The notes under the pieces were generated by a model. It saw only the letters and a program-made list of their open reading frames with translations. It did no database searches and was not told the DNA's origin. From assembly GCA_022562475.1 (NCBI GenBank), contig JADFPD010000008.1, forward strand, positions 1 to 37,425: 37,425 nucleotides of DNA. Reading direction: 5' to 3'. The first letter of the stretch is position 1, and every line of letters starts with the position of its first letter. The position numbers and the translations under genes are program-made. This document shows, one piece after another, positions 8,016 to 15,335 of the stretch. This DNA is from Chloroflexota bacterium. GTDB taxonomy: Bacteria > Chloroflexota > Dehalococcoidia > Lucifugimonadales > UBA3495.

Positions 8016-8372
8016 ATGGCTCCAAGCCTAATTCGGGACGGCATTGGTCTTTCGCTGGGAGTAGTGGTTATAGGGGGGCTAATTGTTTCCATTTATGCTC
8101 TGAAAGATTCGTCCCCCTGGGTCTCTCGAACCCTTGCCAGTGCATTGATTGCAGTAGTGCCGATCCTGATTAAGTTGCGGTGGGATAAGCTTTTAACACG
8201 TAGATTAGTAATTCCCTTCCTAGAAATGTTTATCGACCTACTAATTCTCATTAGGATTTGCCGTGACGATTTTCCTGGCGCGATTCGGGTACGCCGCATT
8301 GGTTGGCTTTCGCATAAAGACGATCGTGATACCACGAAGAATCATCCACGGAGGAAAAAAAGTAGATACTGA
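8016..8372 (+). CDS. Hypothetical small membrane protein
   Basis: From the ATG at 8016 the protein has 118 residues. Three hydrophobic segments are visible: IGLSLGVVVIGGLIVSIYAL, LASALIAVVPILIKL and VIPFLEMFIDLLILI. A basic tail (TKNHPRRKKSRY) follows, likely cytoplasmic. The same frame is open back to a TTG at 7839, but that extension is poorly coding-like, and no clear ribosome binding site marks either start. No family is recognised. It lies between the zinc-ribbon gene and a broken XRE regulator in the element. Confidence 0.45.
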   Translation: MAPSLIRDGIGLSLGVVVIGGLIVSIYALKDSSPWVSRTLASALIAVVPILIKLRWDKLLTRRLVIPFLEMFIDLLILIRICRDDFPGAIRVRRIGWLSHKDDRDTTKNHPRRKKSRY

Positions 8373-8386
8373 AGGAGATATCGCGT

Positions 8387-8543
8387 ATGGCTAAAGGCTG
8401 ATCTGGCTGCCGCTCATGTCACTGATTTGAGTGGGATCGAACGGGGCAAACGTAACCCGTCGTTGAAGAATTTGCGGAAGATCGCCGTAGCGCTAGGTGT
8501 TGGTGTAGAGGAGTTGTTTTGTTTCGAGGGCTCTGAGCCGTGA
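8387..8543 (+). pseudogene. Truncated XRE-family regulator remnant
   Basis: An ATG at 8387 preceded by AAGGAG reads MAKG and stops. In another frame, from about 8395, the text is ADLAAAHVTDLSGIERGKRN followed by PSLKNLRKIAVALGVGVEEL, which is helices 2 to 5 of a Cro/CI-type helix-turn-helix domain. It ends at TGA 8541-8543. The N-terminal helix is missing and the start is out of frame, so a deletion or frameshift has removed the 5' part. It would once have been an element regulator. Confidence 0.6.
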
Positions 8544-8620
8544 CCATTACGAATGCTGTTAGGGTGCAACGATACTTGCAGCCGTGGTTCCTTCTGAATG
8601 AGATGTAATTACACAAATTA

Positions 8621-8651
8621 ATCCGGCCGTGCGTTAATCCGACGGCCGGAT
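8621..8651. terminator. Hairpin between convergent genes
   Basis: ATCCGGCCGT (8621-8630) pairs perfectly with ACGGCCGGAT (8642-8651) around an 11-base loop. It lies between the XRE remnant on the forward strand and the AIPR gene on the reverse strand. There is no long T-run on either side, so intrinsic termination is only probable. Confidence 0.5.
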
Positions 8652-8680
8652 CGTACATCTTTGAACCTAGTCCTCGCCTG

Positions 8681-9865
8681 TTACGGGGATGAAGGTTCTA
8701 GAAATTCCATTGCGACCTCTTTGTAGAGATTACCCCAGTGGTTGTCATCTTTTCCAATGGGGTTCGGTTTCCTTCCGTAAGTGAGGCTCATGTTATAGGT
8801 TATCCTCGTGAGCTCGGGAGCCACCTTGTCGAAATGATTTTTTACTTCCTGGAAGGAGTCGACTTTCCAAGAATAGACATTGTCACCGGGTTTCTTTTCC
8901 ACAAGGTAGCGCATCGATCCCAGCATAGGATATAACGCCCCGTCGTACAGTTTGAATTTGCTCTCCTCCCCAGCGAAGATGAATTTGAACATCGATCTGG
9001 TCTTGTCTCCCTTACTCGCAAATACGCCGGTCATGGCTCCAGCCTTACCGCCCGATGATTTGTTATAGGCGGTTCTGCTGGAGAGTTGAACATAGTCGTA
9101 AAGCTGCAGAATGTCTCTTAATATGGGCCTGAGCATCATGAAAGACTCTGTATTGGCCTTATACAACTCTAAACATTTAGCTTTGGACGTGTATGCCTCT
9201 TTTGGCTGGAGCGGGTACGGAATGAGATCGACGTTGAACAGCGTCATCAATGCCAAGATTTCTCTTACATGGAAATCGCCTTCCTCGTTCTGCTTGTAGG
9301 AAATACGGTCTTCGTATGGAGTGCCTTTCAGTTCTTCTTTGACCCACTCAAATAACCCTTCAAGGTTCATGATGCTGGCCGGATCAACCTGAACCGACGT
9401 ATTCAGTCCGCCCGCCAAGTCTGGAATTAATTCTGGAGGTATGCCTGTGAGAATTTCCATTTTGACGAACTGATTGTCGGGACAATCACCATCGGCTATC
9501 GACTCTTGGATGATCTCATACGTATGGGCTCCGTTAAGGATTCCTTGCCCATCTTCAAAGAGGACCGTGGCGGTATCTTTGTTGGCTGAGTACTCGACCC
9601 GCTGTGCTATCGCAGTGATACCGATATTCTTCAGATGAAACGTCGGGTCGTCAGCATCATCAAGACTCGCCCTGATATCTTTGTAAATGGACTTGTTCGT
9701 GTTTTGTTCTCTGGGGTTAGGTGACTTTGGAATTCCCTCCGGAAGCTGGCTGGCATTGAGCGTAAAAATATGATGTTCGATGTGGATAGGGACACTCCCT
9801 GAGGCTTTGTTCAGCGGGTCAGGGTATTGTCGTGAATAGTCTGGCTTGAACACGATTGCAGGCAT
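8681..9865 (-). CDS. AIPR-family abortive infection phage resistance protein
   Basis: AIPR proteins (Pfam AIPR) are linked to abortive infection, where a phage-infected cell stops growing or dies before phage release. The 394-residue protein shows the family core: NKSIYKDIRASL (57-68), FHLKNIGITAIAQ with N80-T84 matching the usual FxxxNNGIT, and GILNGAHTYEII with N111-T115 matching NGxQT. A segment LNTSVQVDPASIMN follows. The C-terminal half is less conserved. No signal peptide or membrane helix is visible. The ATG has AAGGAGG five bases upstream, one of the best ribosome binding sites in the element. No partner is clearly in operon with it. It is the most plausible cargo function of the element; activity is inferred from family only. 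Confidence 0.68.
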   Translation of the reverse strand: MPAIVFKPDYSRQYPDPLNKASGSVPIHIEHHIFTLNASQLPEGIPKSPNPREQNTNKSIYKDIRASLDDADDPTFHLKNIGITAIAQRVEYSANKDTATVLFEDGQGILNGAHTYEIIQESIADGDCPDNQFVKMEILTGIPPELIPDLAGGLNTSVQVDPASIMNLEGLFEWVKEELKGTPYEDRISYKQNEEGDFHVREILALMTLFNVDLIPYPLQPKEAYTSKAKCLELYKANTESFMMLRPILRDILQLYDYVQLSSRTAYNKSSGGKAGAMTGVFASKGDKTRSMFKFIFAGEESKFKLYDGALYPMLGSMRYLVEKKPGDNVYSWKVDSFQEVKNHFDKVAPELTRITYNMSLTYGRKPNPIGKDDNHWGNLYKEVAMEFLEPSSP

Positions 9866-10234
9866 AATGCCTCCTTAACTTATCGATAATGCTGTTATGT
9901 GACGAACGAAAAAATACCACGCGCCATTTGGGCGTGTGGTTACGGAACGGAACAATACATCATCGCGCCTCCTCCTCCTGGCCAATCCAAGCCTCAGGAA
10001 ATAAAACTGAGCGAGTCCACGCTCAGCCCTATAATACCACACCCTACCTCAACCAATCAATTTCGCGAAACGTTTCGAAGCGGTAAATCGATCATCCCGT
10101 CGCCGTGAGGGTTTCTGGGCGATATCCATCATGCTATGCACGATTGATACCTGTCCTGGAGTCCGTTGCCCCCTAACAATCTAACCAATATAATTAGGTA
10201 TAAAGGCCCGGCAAGTAGTTGATTTGGGGGAGCT
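9866..10234. other. Intergenic region upstream of the AIPR gene
   Basis: This probably holds the AIPR promoter, read leftward. A forward frame from GTG 9899 to 10108 encodes 69 residues (N-terminal MTNEKIPRAIWACGYGTEQY) but has no ribosome binding site. TGACGAACGAA occurs at 9900-9910 and again at 10236-10246. Before the small gene at 10235 there is an AT-rich stretch (TATAATTAGGTATAAA, about 10189-10204) that could contain a promoter. Confidence 0.35.
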
Positions 10235-10372
10235 TTGACGAACGAACACCTGAGGTACCGGATTCTTGATTACCTTCTGAGACGGGAACGGCCCATCAAG
10301 ATCGACAATGCCAGGAGGATTTTTTGCGATCTGCCCGTGAAGCGCCGATGGAGCAATCGAGCGATGTCGTAA
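10235..10372 (+). CDS. Small hypothetical basic protein
   Basis: A 45-residue frame starts at TTG 10235, three bases after a strong ribosome binding site (GGGGGAG). It reads MTNEHLRYRILDYLLRRERP, continues IKIDNARRIFCDLPVKRRW and stops at TAA 10370-10372. The helix-turn pattern and many Arg/Lys residues would suit the first helices of a winged-helix DNA-binding domain, so it may be a small regulator or the cut N terminus of a longer protein. It may also be a chance frame. Confidence 0.35.
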   Translation: MTNEHLRYRILDYLLRRERPIKIDNARRIFCDLPVKRRWSNRAMS

Positions 10373-10715
10373 CTGTGGTCACACAACCTGACCTAGGGTT
10401 CACCGCCCGGTAAACCATGCTGGCCCAAGCATCGGTCGGGTAGTATAAGTATTTTGTTATCACATCACGCTCAAGTTGCCAACTCAGGGGACCGTCGATA
10501 AATAGCCTCGCAAAGAGCTTGAGTGGGCGGGTTATTCGTCCTCACTCGCCTAAAGTGGCACTTTGTGCGTGCCTGGTTTTCTAGCCTATGATGGCCCTTT
10601 GGTGACTAACGCTTGGCAACCCATGTTGCCCGGTCCAGTGGCCTTGATTGGGTGGGCGGGTAACGGCATCAGGTTGGGCCTGTGGTGGCCAGTGCGGGGC
10701 TTTCATTGGGGGTAA
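10373..10715. other. Gene-free stretch inside the element
   Basis: No frame here looks coding. GTGGGCGGGT occurs twice (10523-10532 and 10652-10661), and several GC-rich inverted segments lie near them. A replication origin, a small RNA or plain spacer are all possible; nothing decides between them. Confidence 0.3.
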
Positions 10716-11735
10716 TCACGACTCATCCAGTAGGTCATCTTGTAACCCTAACGCATTTGCAACTTGCTTCAGTTTGTCCAATCCACCGGTGATGCAGTAC
10801 CGGGTGCCTCCCCGTGTTGTTTTTTCAAATCCAAGGCTGACAAGAATAATCCCTGTTTGCCAAGGGTTGGTAGGTTCTGCTAGTTCGCCTGTGATTTTCA
10901 CTATCTCAGATATCTTGACCCGATCTCTAACCGGACCGCCCTCCGGCATCGCGGCTGCGAGAAGTGCCCTGAACACCAGGATCGTTGGTTCGTCTTCTTG
11001 CCCTTCGCCAAGATTCTGCCGGGCCTTTTCTTTTTCTCCTGCAGCCCACGTCACCCAATCCTCGTTGGAATCATCCGCGAATTTACAGACCAACTCCAAC
11101 GGCTGCCAGGTGTCATCGATTCGACTACCAGCGGATTCGGTAAAATCTTGCCAAGGAACTTTGGAGGCCAATGATTTCATCAGACTCTGGTATGGCTGAA
11201 AATCCTCACGTCGGAATGGCTCCACTTGATTTCGGCGGGTTTGAATTTCTATGCTCCGGCTCAAGATCGCGGGGTCTTTGAACGGTCGCCGCCTGTGCAT
11301 TGCGGTTGCCCCGAATAAATTCATCGGCTGCTGACTCCATCCTGTACCGGTGTCCCGCTTTACGAACGTGTTCGAAGACTGCCGGGAGAACCGGTTAACA
11401 AGCCATCTCTCAGATATTCCGTCAGCTTCGTCTAAAAGAGCGGTTGTTTCCGAACCCAATGCGTCTCGCAGAGCAGGATTGCTCACCTGGCCGTCAATGA
11501 TCCTCGGTGAGTGCACAAGCTCCTTTAGGATATTTAGGTTGGTCGTTTTACCGGTTCCCGCAGGACCGTAGAAGTTTAGAATCGGGAAGATTTGAATTTC
11601 TGATATGCCGTGTGTCGCTATAGCGTAGTAGACGACAGTCCGAGCATTGTTTTGGTCCAATCCAGTGACCTCGGTGATCTGGTCAATGAGTTGTTGTAGC
11701 GATCCCTCTTGTTGGTTCGGGTTTTGGGTGCACAT
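10716..11735 (-). CDS. P-loop ATPase, helicase/replication-like
   Basis: The 339-residue protein has Walker A GPAGTGKT at 57-64 and Walker B ALLDEAD at 99-105. A sensor-like region (NLFGATAMHRRRPFKDPAIL) and a likely arginine (LSRSIEI) follow, an AAA+/SF3-like order. The N-terminal helices precede FPILNFYG, and the C-terminal ~80 residues (KISEIVKITGELAE... LVSLGFEKTTRGGTRYCI) look like a winged helix. This architecture resembles the helicase half of replication proteins in phages and islands (DUF3631-like), without a primase part. The ATG has AGAGG about ten bases upstream. It faces away from the gene at 11775 with a 39-bp gap, or about 130 bp if that gene starts at 11865. Replication of the excised element or an ATP-dependent defence role are both possible. 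Confidence 0.6.
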   Translation of the reverse strand: MCTQNPNQQEGSLQQLIDQITEVTGLDQNNARTVVYYAIATHGISEIQIFPILNFYGPAGTGKTTNLNILKELVHSPRIIDGQVSNPALRDALGSETTALLDEADGISERWLVNRFSRQSSNTFVKRDTGTGWSQQPMNLFGATAMHRRRPFKDPAILSRSIEIQTRRNQVEPFRREDFQPYQSLMKSLASKVPWQDFTESAGSRIDDTWQPLELVCKFADDSNEDWVTWAAGEKEKARQNLGEGQEDEPTILVFRALLAAAMPEGGPVRDRVKISEIVKITGELAEPTNPWQTGIILVSLGFEKTTRGGTRYCITGGLDKLKQVANALGLQDDLLDES

Positions 11736-11774
11736 AGTTCATTACCTCTGAAAATGTAGCCCACCAACACTCAG

Positions 11775-12725
11775 TTGAAGGCCCACATTCAATTAGACGA
11801 CCTGAGGCTGTGCAGCGCCATAAAACCGATTGCACCAAGCCGCACATTCCTGCACAATCATGAAATGGTGGGTCGAGCAGGCGAAAATCGGCGGCAGTTG
11901 ACCACAGACGAAGTCAACAAATTGCTTGATTTGGTGGAGCAAGGAGGTTTAGCTGCCGCCATCGAGGTGTTTAGGGGTACCCATCACCGTACGACGATAT
12001 CTCGGTACTTTAATGTCGCGAATCAATTCAAGCTACTTGGACTACAAACCCTTCCGCCGGTCGAGATTCGAGAGCAAATAATTTTGGATGCGGGGTATTC
12101 TCCAACAGATAAATTTGTAACCGACCTTTTTTCCGACTTTCAACGGTGGCGCGACAATCAGCAACCACCAGGTAAGGTTGTAGTCAACGATCCTTTGTAT
12201 ATCCAGCAGAGGAAGCTGCACATGGAGTTGGTAGCTCAAACGGCGCGACAGCTGTTGGATGATCTGTTCAACCTTGAGACGGAACAGCAGGAGCTTGATT
12301 ACCTTGGCTGGATAAAAGACGCGCCAGTAATCACACTCCAAGCTGAGGAAATCCAATCAATGGGCGTACCTCTCTTTTCTGCACTACGCCAACACGTTGA
12401 AAATTCCAGGTTGTGGGATAACTTCGACTCGCTAATGCTGGAACTACATGATCAAGTTCAGAAGGGATTTGACGACCCAGAGGATAGCCAAGACCGATTT
12501 ACTGCTTACGGAAGAAGGACAATCGACAAAAAAGTGGGAGCATGGGTTCAAGTTCCAATGAGTTTTTCTCGCATTCCTCACGCAGGTATCGGGTTGTGGT
12601 TCAATTTCCAACTACCCGATAGTTTTGTGGTAGCCCACAAGGAACTCGCACGCGAACTAGTCCGAGGGATAATTTCCGGGCATTGCGACCTTTGTCCAAT
12701 ACCGCCTGTTGAGAAAATGCCATAG
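11775..12725 (+). CDS. Hypothetical protein, divergent from the ATPase
   Basis: The frame encodes 316 residues from TTG 11775; an ATG at 11865 (MVGRAGENRRQLTTDEV) would give 286 and leaves more room for divergent promoters, so it may be the true start. The N-terminal region LTTDEVNKLLDLVEQGGLAAAIEVF with RTTISRYF looks helical, possibly a DNA-binding bundle. The middle is a long helical stretch rich in Gln and Glu (VAQTARQLLDDLFNLETEQQ), and the C terminus ends with a Cys pair (HCDLC). No family is recognised and no catalytic motif is seen. Its back-to-back placement with the ATPase suggests a shared control region and possibly a joint function. Confidence 0.6.
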   Translation: MKAHIQLDDLRLCSAIKPIAPSRTFLHNHEMVGRAGENRRQLTTDEVNKLLDLVEQGGLAAAIEVFRGTHHRTTISRYFNVANQFKLLGLQTLPPVEIREQIILDAGYSPTDKFVTDLFSDFQRWRDNQQPPGKVVVNDPLYIQQRKLHMELVAQTARQLLDDLFNLETEQQELDYLGWIKDAPVITLQAEEIQSMGVPLFSALRQHVENSRLWDNFDSLMLELHDQVQKGFDDPEDSQDRFTAYGRRTIDKKVGAWVQVPMSFSRIPHAGIGLWFNFQLPDSFVVAHKELARELVRGIISGHCDLCPIPPVEKMP

Positions 12726-12746
12726 AAGTCTCTCGTCGGTCCTTTA

Positions 12747-12763
12747 TGCCCTAAGCTAGGGCA
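12747..12763. terminator. Small hairpin between convergent genes
   Basis: TGCCCTA (12747-12753) and TAGGGCA (12757-12763) pair perfectly around AGC. It lies between the forward gene ending at 12725 and the integrase ending at 12839. A T-run is lacking, so it is a weak terminator candidate. Confidence 0.35.
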
Positions 12764-12838
12764 ACTCGACCACTGGTTTATATGCCTCGATGGCATCTCC
12801 GCCGCTCACCTGCACGGTATTATGCGGGTCAAAATGAT

Positions 12839-13756
12839 TTACTCAATAATGGGCTTGTAACGCTCCGCTGCATCATCGAACGTGAATGCTTTGGTGTATC
12901 GTCGCACCATCTCCAAGGACTCCCACCTACCTAACTGCTGAATGTCTAGTTCACCAACGCCCATCTTCCGGAGCGACGTAGCAAACCCTCTCCTAAAATC
13001 GTGGGGACGCGCTTTTATGCCAGTCTTTTCGCCCAGCCTTCGGAGCATGGTCTTGATGCCTTCGTAATTTAGGTTGAAGAGGTAGTCGGATGGTTCGTTT
13101 TGCGAAATATGTGCAACAAGTAGCGATTTTGTTTTATCACCAAATATCAGATATCCTTCTTTGCCACCCTTGCCAATCACTTTGATCCTGTTGCGGTCAA
13201 GATCAACGTCTTGAACACGGATATTGCACACCTCTGACCGGCGAGCACCGGTATCTGCGAAAATTCCGATCACAGCTTTGTCACGAGTGCAAGCTGCATT
13301 CTCAATCAATACAGCGGCCTGCTCTTGTGTCACGATGTCGAGGAGCTTATCGGGCACCTTGGGAGCTTCGATATACTCCATGGGATTTTCAGGAATCCGG
13401 CGCATCTTCTTCAGCCACCTATAGAGGCTCTTGAGAGCGCGGTATAGACCGTGTCGTTGAAATGGTCGGTCACCGTATGGTGCCAAAAATGCAACGATTT
13501 GTTGCGGCCCTACATCGGTGACACTCATGCCTAGCTGCTTCAAGAATCGGCCCGTCATGTCCCTTAGCCATTCCTCACCTCGCGGCGTTAGTCCCTTGGT
13601 GGCCTTTTTGTAGTCTACAAATTCATCTATAATCGCCTGGTTAGTCGTGGCGACCGATAGATTTACGGGCTTCAAAAGCGCTAGGTCACTGGTTCGAACC
13701 CAGTCGGTGCCACCATCTCGTGATGTCGGCGGAGTGATCGTTATCGCTAAACCCAT
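12839..13756 (-). CDS. Tyrosine recombinase (integrase) whose frame crosses the attachment site
   Basis: This is a XerC/D-like site-specific recombinase that would integrate and excise the element at the tRNA 3' end. In the longest frame (305 residues) the N-terminal SAM-like domain spans about 38-120. The catalytic set is R172 (TGARRSEV), K199 (GKGGKEG), H252 and R255 (PHDFRRG), W278 in place of the second His (LGRWES), and nucleophile Y287 (RRYTK). Residues 14-27 are the antisense reading of the tRNA copy. An ATG at 13756 with GAGGG upstream lies outside the element, while a TTG at 13675 lies exactly at the inner edge of the repeat and would give 278 residues. Which start is used is unclear. 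The gene is complete and appears intact. Confidence 0.88.
   Translation of the reverse strand: MGLAITITPPTSRDGGTDWVRTSDLALLKPVNLSVATTNQAIIDEFVDYKKATKGLTPRGEEWLRDMTGRFLKQLGMSVTDVGPQQIVAFLAPYGDRPFQRHGLYRALKSLYRWLKKMRRIPENPMEYIEAPKVPDKLLDIVTQEQAAVLIENAACTRDKAVIGIFADTGARRSEVCNIRVQDVDLDRNRIKVIGKGGKEGYLIFGDKTKSLLVAHISQNEPSDYLFNLNYEGIKTMLRRLGEKTGIKARPHDFRRGFATSLRKMGVGELDIQQLGRWESLEMVRRYTKAFTFDDAAERYKPIIE
13676..13718. repeat. Attachment site, right copy (displaced tRNA 3' end)
   Basis: Exact 43-bp copy of 5907-5949 covering the anticodon-stem 3' side, T arm, acceptor 3' strand and CCA plus TCT. The base equivalent to the third anticodon position is A instead of T, just outside the exact match. No tRNA 5' half is present here. 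Confidence 0.92.
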
Positions 13757-13849
13757 TGTGGTCCCTCTTTGTCGATGCTCGCAAAAACGTCGCTACATTA
13801 GCTAGAGATTCAGAAACTAAAATCTACTCAATAACGGCCTAACTCATAT

Positions 13850-14326
13850 ATGAAGCTACTGATATCCTTTGCCTCCGTGTTCATCGTCGCCATAATCTCT
13901 TGCGGTGGCTCAACCTCAGAGGCTGATCGAGTTGCATGGGACGACTACCGGAGCCAGATCGACAACTGGCAGGCGCAGGTGAACGAAAAACTGGCCGAGG
14001 CGGACGAACTGCTGAAGGCCGGCCCCATGGACGACGATGGGTGGTTGTCATCGGTCAATGAGTTGGGAATCGAGATCGATTCCATAACTTTAGCTGTGAC
14101 CACGCTAGACCCCCCCTCCGGACTTCAAGACTTCCACGACAGCTTCGTGCTTGCGTCGGACTTCTACAAACTGGCGGGACGGCTGCTTGCCGAGCACTTC
14201 GGAGACTCGGAAGAGGACCGTGTGGCAATCATGAAAATATTAACCAACGAGATTGCGTTCGGTGAAGCTAATATGTTGACTGTCCAGTCCATATTCGATG
14301 AGGCGGTCCAAAAAAGAGACCGCTGA
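13850..14326 (+). CDS. Hypothetical lipoprotein
   Basis: The first 17 residues form a lipoprotein signal peptide (MKLLISFASVFIVAIIS) followed by C18, the probable lipidation site, then a flexible GGSTSEAD linker. The mature part of about 140 residues is helical and acidic, with DDYRSQIDNWQAQVNEKLAEADELL as a likely coiled segment. It should be anchored to the outer face of the membrane. No family is recognised. It is the first gene right of the element, and a second, damaged lipoprotein gene follows at 14361. Confidence 0.65.
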   Translation: MKLLISFASVFIVAIISCGGSTSEADRVAWDDYRSQIDNWQAQVNEKLAEADELLKAGPMDDDGWLSSVNELGIEIDSITLAVTTLDPPSGLQDFHDSFVLASDFYKLAGRLLAEHFGDSEEDRVAIMKILTNEIAFGEANMLTVQSIFDEAVQKRDR

Positions 14327-14360
14327 GCGCCCGGCTTAGAGCGCCTACCGGTTTCCAATC

Positions 14361-14646
14361 ATGCCGGTAAGGATAATCGACCGATTTACCGCCATGACCG
14401 TTCTTCTCTTGGGTGATAACGGCCTTCGCCGCCTGCGGTGGGGATTCGGGTTGTTTCAAAGAGGAGATGGGGTCCCTGCTATTCGAACAGGAGCGGTTGG
14501 CCCAGGGATTCGATGGCGTACTGGACCCGATTTTTCAGGAAATGTCCGCCAGCGGTGATCTGCTAACGGAGGCCCAGCCTTTCTCCCAACGCCGTGACGA
14601 GATTCACGACACTCACCAGCGATCCATCACCATCGCAGAGGGTTAG
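14361..14646 (+). pseudogene. Frameshifted lipoprotein gene
   Basis: From ATG 14361 the frame reads MPVRIIDRFTAMTVLLLG and then loses sense. From about 14413 another frame reads VITAFAACGGDSG and stays open to the TAG at 14644. Joined by a one-base shift near 14412 they form a textbook lipoprotein signal (basic start, hydrophobic core, lipobox FAAC) with a short mature part (FKEEMGSLLFEQERLAQGF and onward). The gene is either a pseudogene or carries a sequencing error. It lies in tandem with the lipoprotein at 13850, but the mature parts are not clearly alike. Confidence 0.5.
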
Positions 14647-14935
14647 GAAGCTACCGACCCCCGCCCACGGCAGAGGTTTTTCACATACTGCCGCTGCTAA
14701 TGATCAATCTTCGGGTAGAAAGCCTCGCGGTCTTGGTAGCCGCCGAAGATTCCGCGGCAACATTCGGTCAACTTGGTCCATTTTTGCATTCCATGGCCGG
14801 CGCACAATGGGCCGCGGCATTGGATTTATGGCCTGAAGCGCTGGCCGATGCCAATTCCTTCAACGCCGGGGACCTGGAAGACCGAGACCATTGGATCGCC
14901 GGCGGTCTATTAGCTCCGTGTACAGCCGTTCCTGA
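14647..14935. other. Stretch without a confident gene
   Basis: A forward frame around 14700-14930 reads like former coding sequence (ESLAVLVAAEDSAATFGQL, then AGAQWAAALDLWPEALADAN) but has no good start. It then runs antisense into the ABM gene. It is best seen as decayed DNA following the broken lipoprotein. Confidence 0.3.
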
Positions 14936-15247
14936 TCAAGCGTGCGGCTCCAAAGCCAGCATGTCGTCGGTTACCTCAAGTTCTATGTGCGGAAAAGACA
15001 TCTCAATCATGTCTACCATTATCCGGCTGGCCTGCGGGTCCGCGGGTTCGGGCTCAGAACGTCGTATCCATAGGTCCCGGCTGGGCCACCTTGCGACCGC
15101 GTAGTAAGTCCCGTCGTTTGCCTGCATGAGCTGCGATCCCAGGCTTTCGCGTGTTTTATAGAACGCTTGGGTCGCTTGCCGCCATGCTTCCCTGAACTCC
15201 GCGTCTCCACCGGGTTTCAGCTTCCAATGATAAATAACAACGAACAT
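14936..15247 (-). CDS. ABM-like (antibiotic biosynthesis monooxygenase fold) protein
   Basis: The 103-residue protein begins MFVVIYHWKLKPGGDAEFREAW, then has a helix and YYAVARWPSRDLWIRR, which is the strand-helix-strand order of dimeric alpha/beta-barrel ABM domains. Such proteins include quinone-forming monooxygenases, haem-degrading enzymes and many of unknown substrate. No catalytic residue can be assigned here. AGAGG lies before the ATG. It stands alone in a poorly coding region. Confidence 0.65.
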   Translation of the reverse strand: MFVVIYHWKLKPGGDAEFREAWRQATQAFYKTRESLGSQLMQANDGTYYAVARWPSRDLWIRRSEPEPADPQASRIMVDMIEMSFPHIELEVTDDMLALEPHA

Positions 15248-15335
15248 CGCCGCCTCTGACTATCGAGCTTTGCTGATTCGTGGCAACCGGGGTGTTGCAG
15301 CGGAGAGAGTGGGCCTTGAGCGTGGTTGCGCCGAA

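Larger units (their letters stand above)
5907..13718. mobile_element. tRNA-integrated genetic element, about 7.8 kb
   Basis: The 3' half of the tRNA is repeated at 13676-13718, next to a tyrosine recombinase gene. The enclosed DNA is visibly more AT-rich than the flanks and carries a P-loop ATPase, an AIPR abortive-infection protein, small membrane and zinc-ribbon proteins, and damaged regulators. No capsid, tail, relaxase or conjugation gene is visible, so it looks like a small integrative element or satellite rather than a complete phage. Partial decay of the two XRE regulators suggests it may be fixed or losing mobility. Confidence 0.85.

Noticed and set aside
12839-12860. Possibility that the integrase is a housekeeping XerC/XerD
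   Set aside because: Its position at the att repeat, its AT-rich composition and its frame crossing the tRNA copy fit an element integrase better.
13826-13838. Short match between 13826 (TACTCAATAA) and the end of the integrase gene at 12840
   Set aside because: It could hint at the tail of a second, older integrase right of the element, but only about ten bases agree, which is too little to support it.
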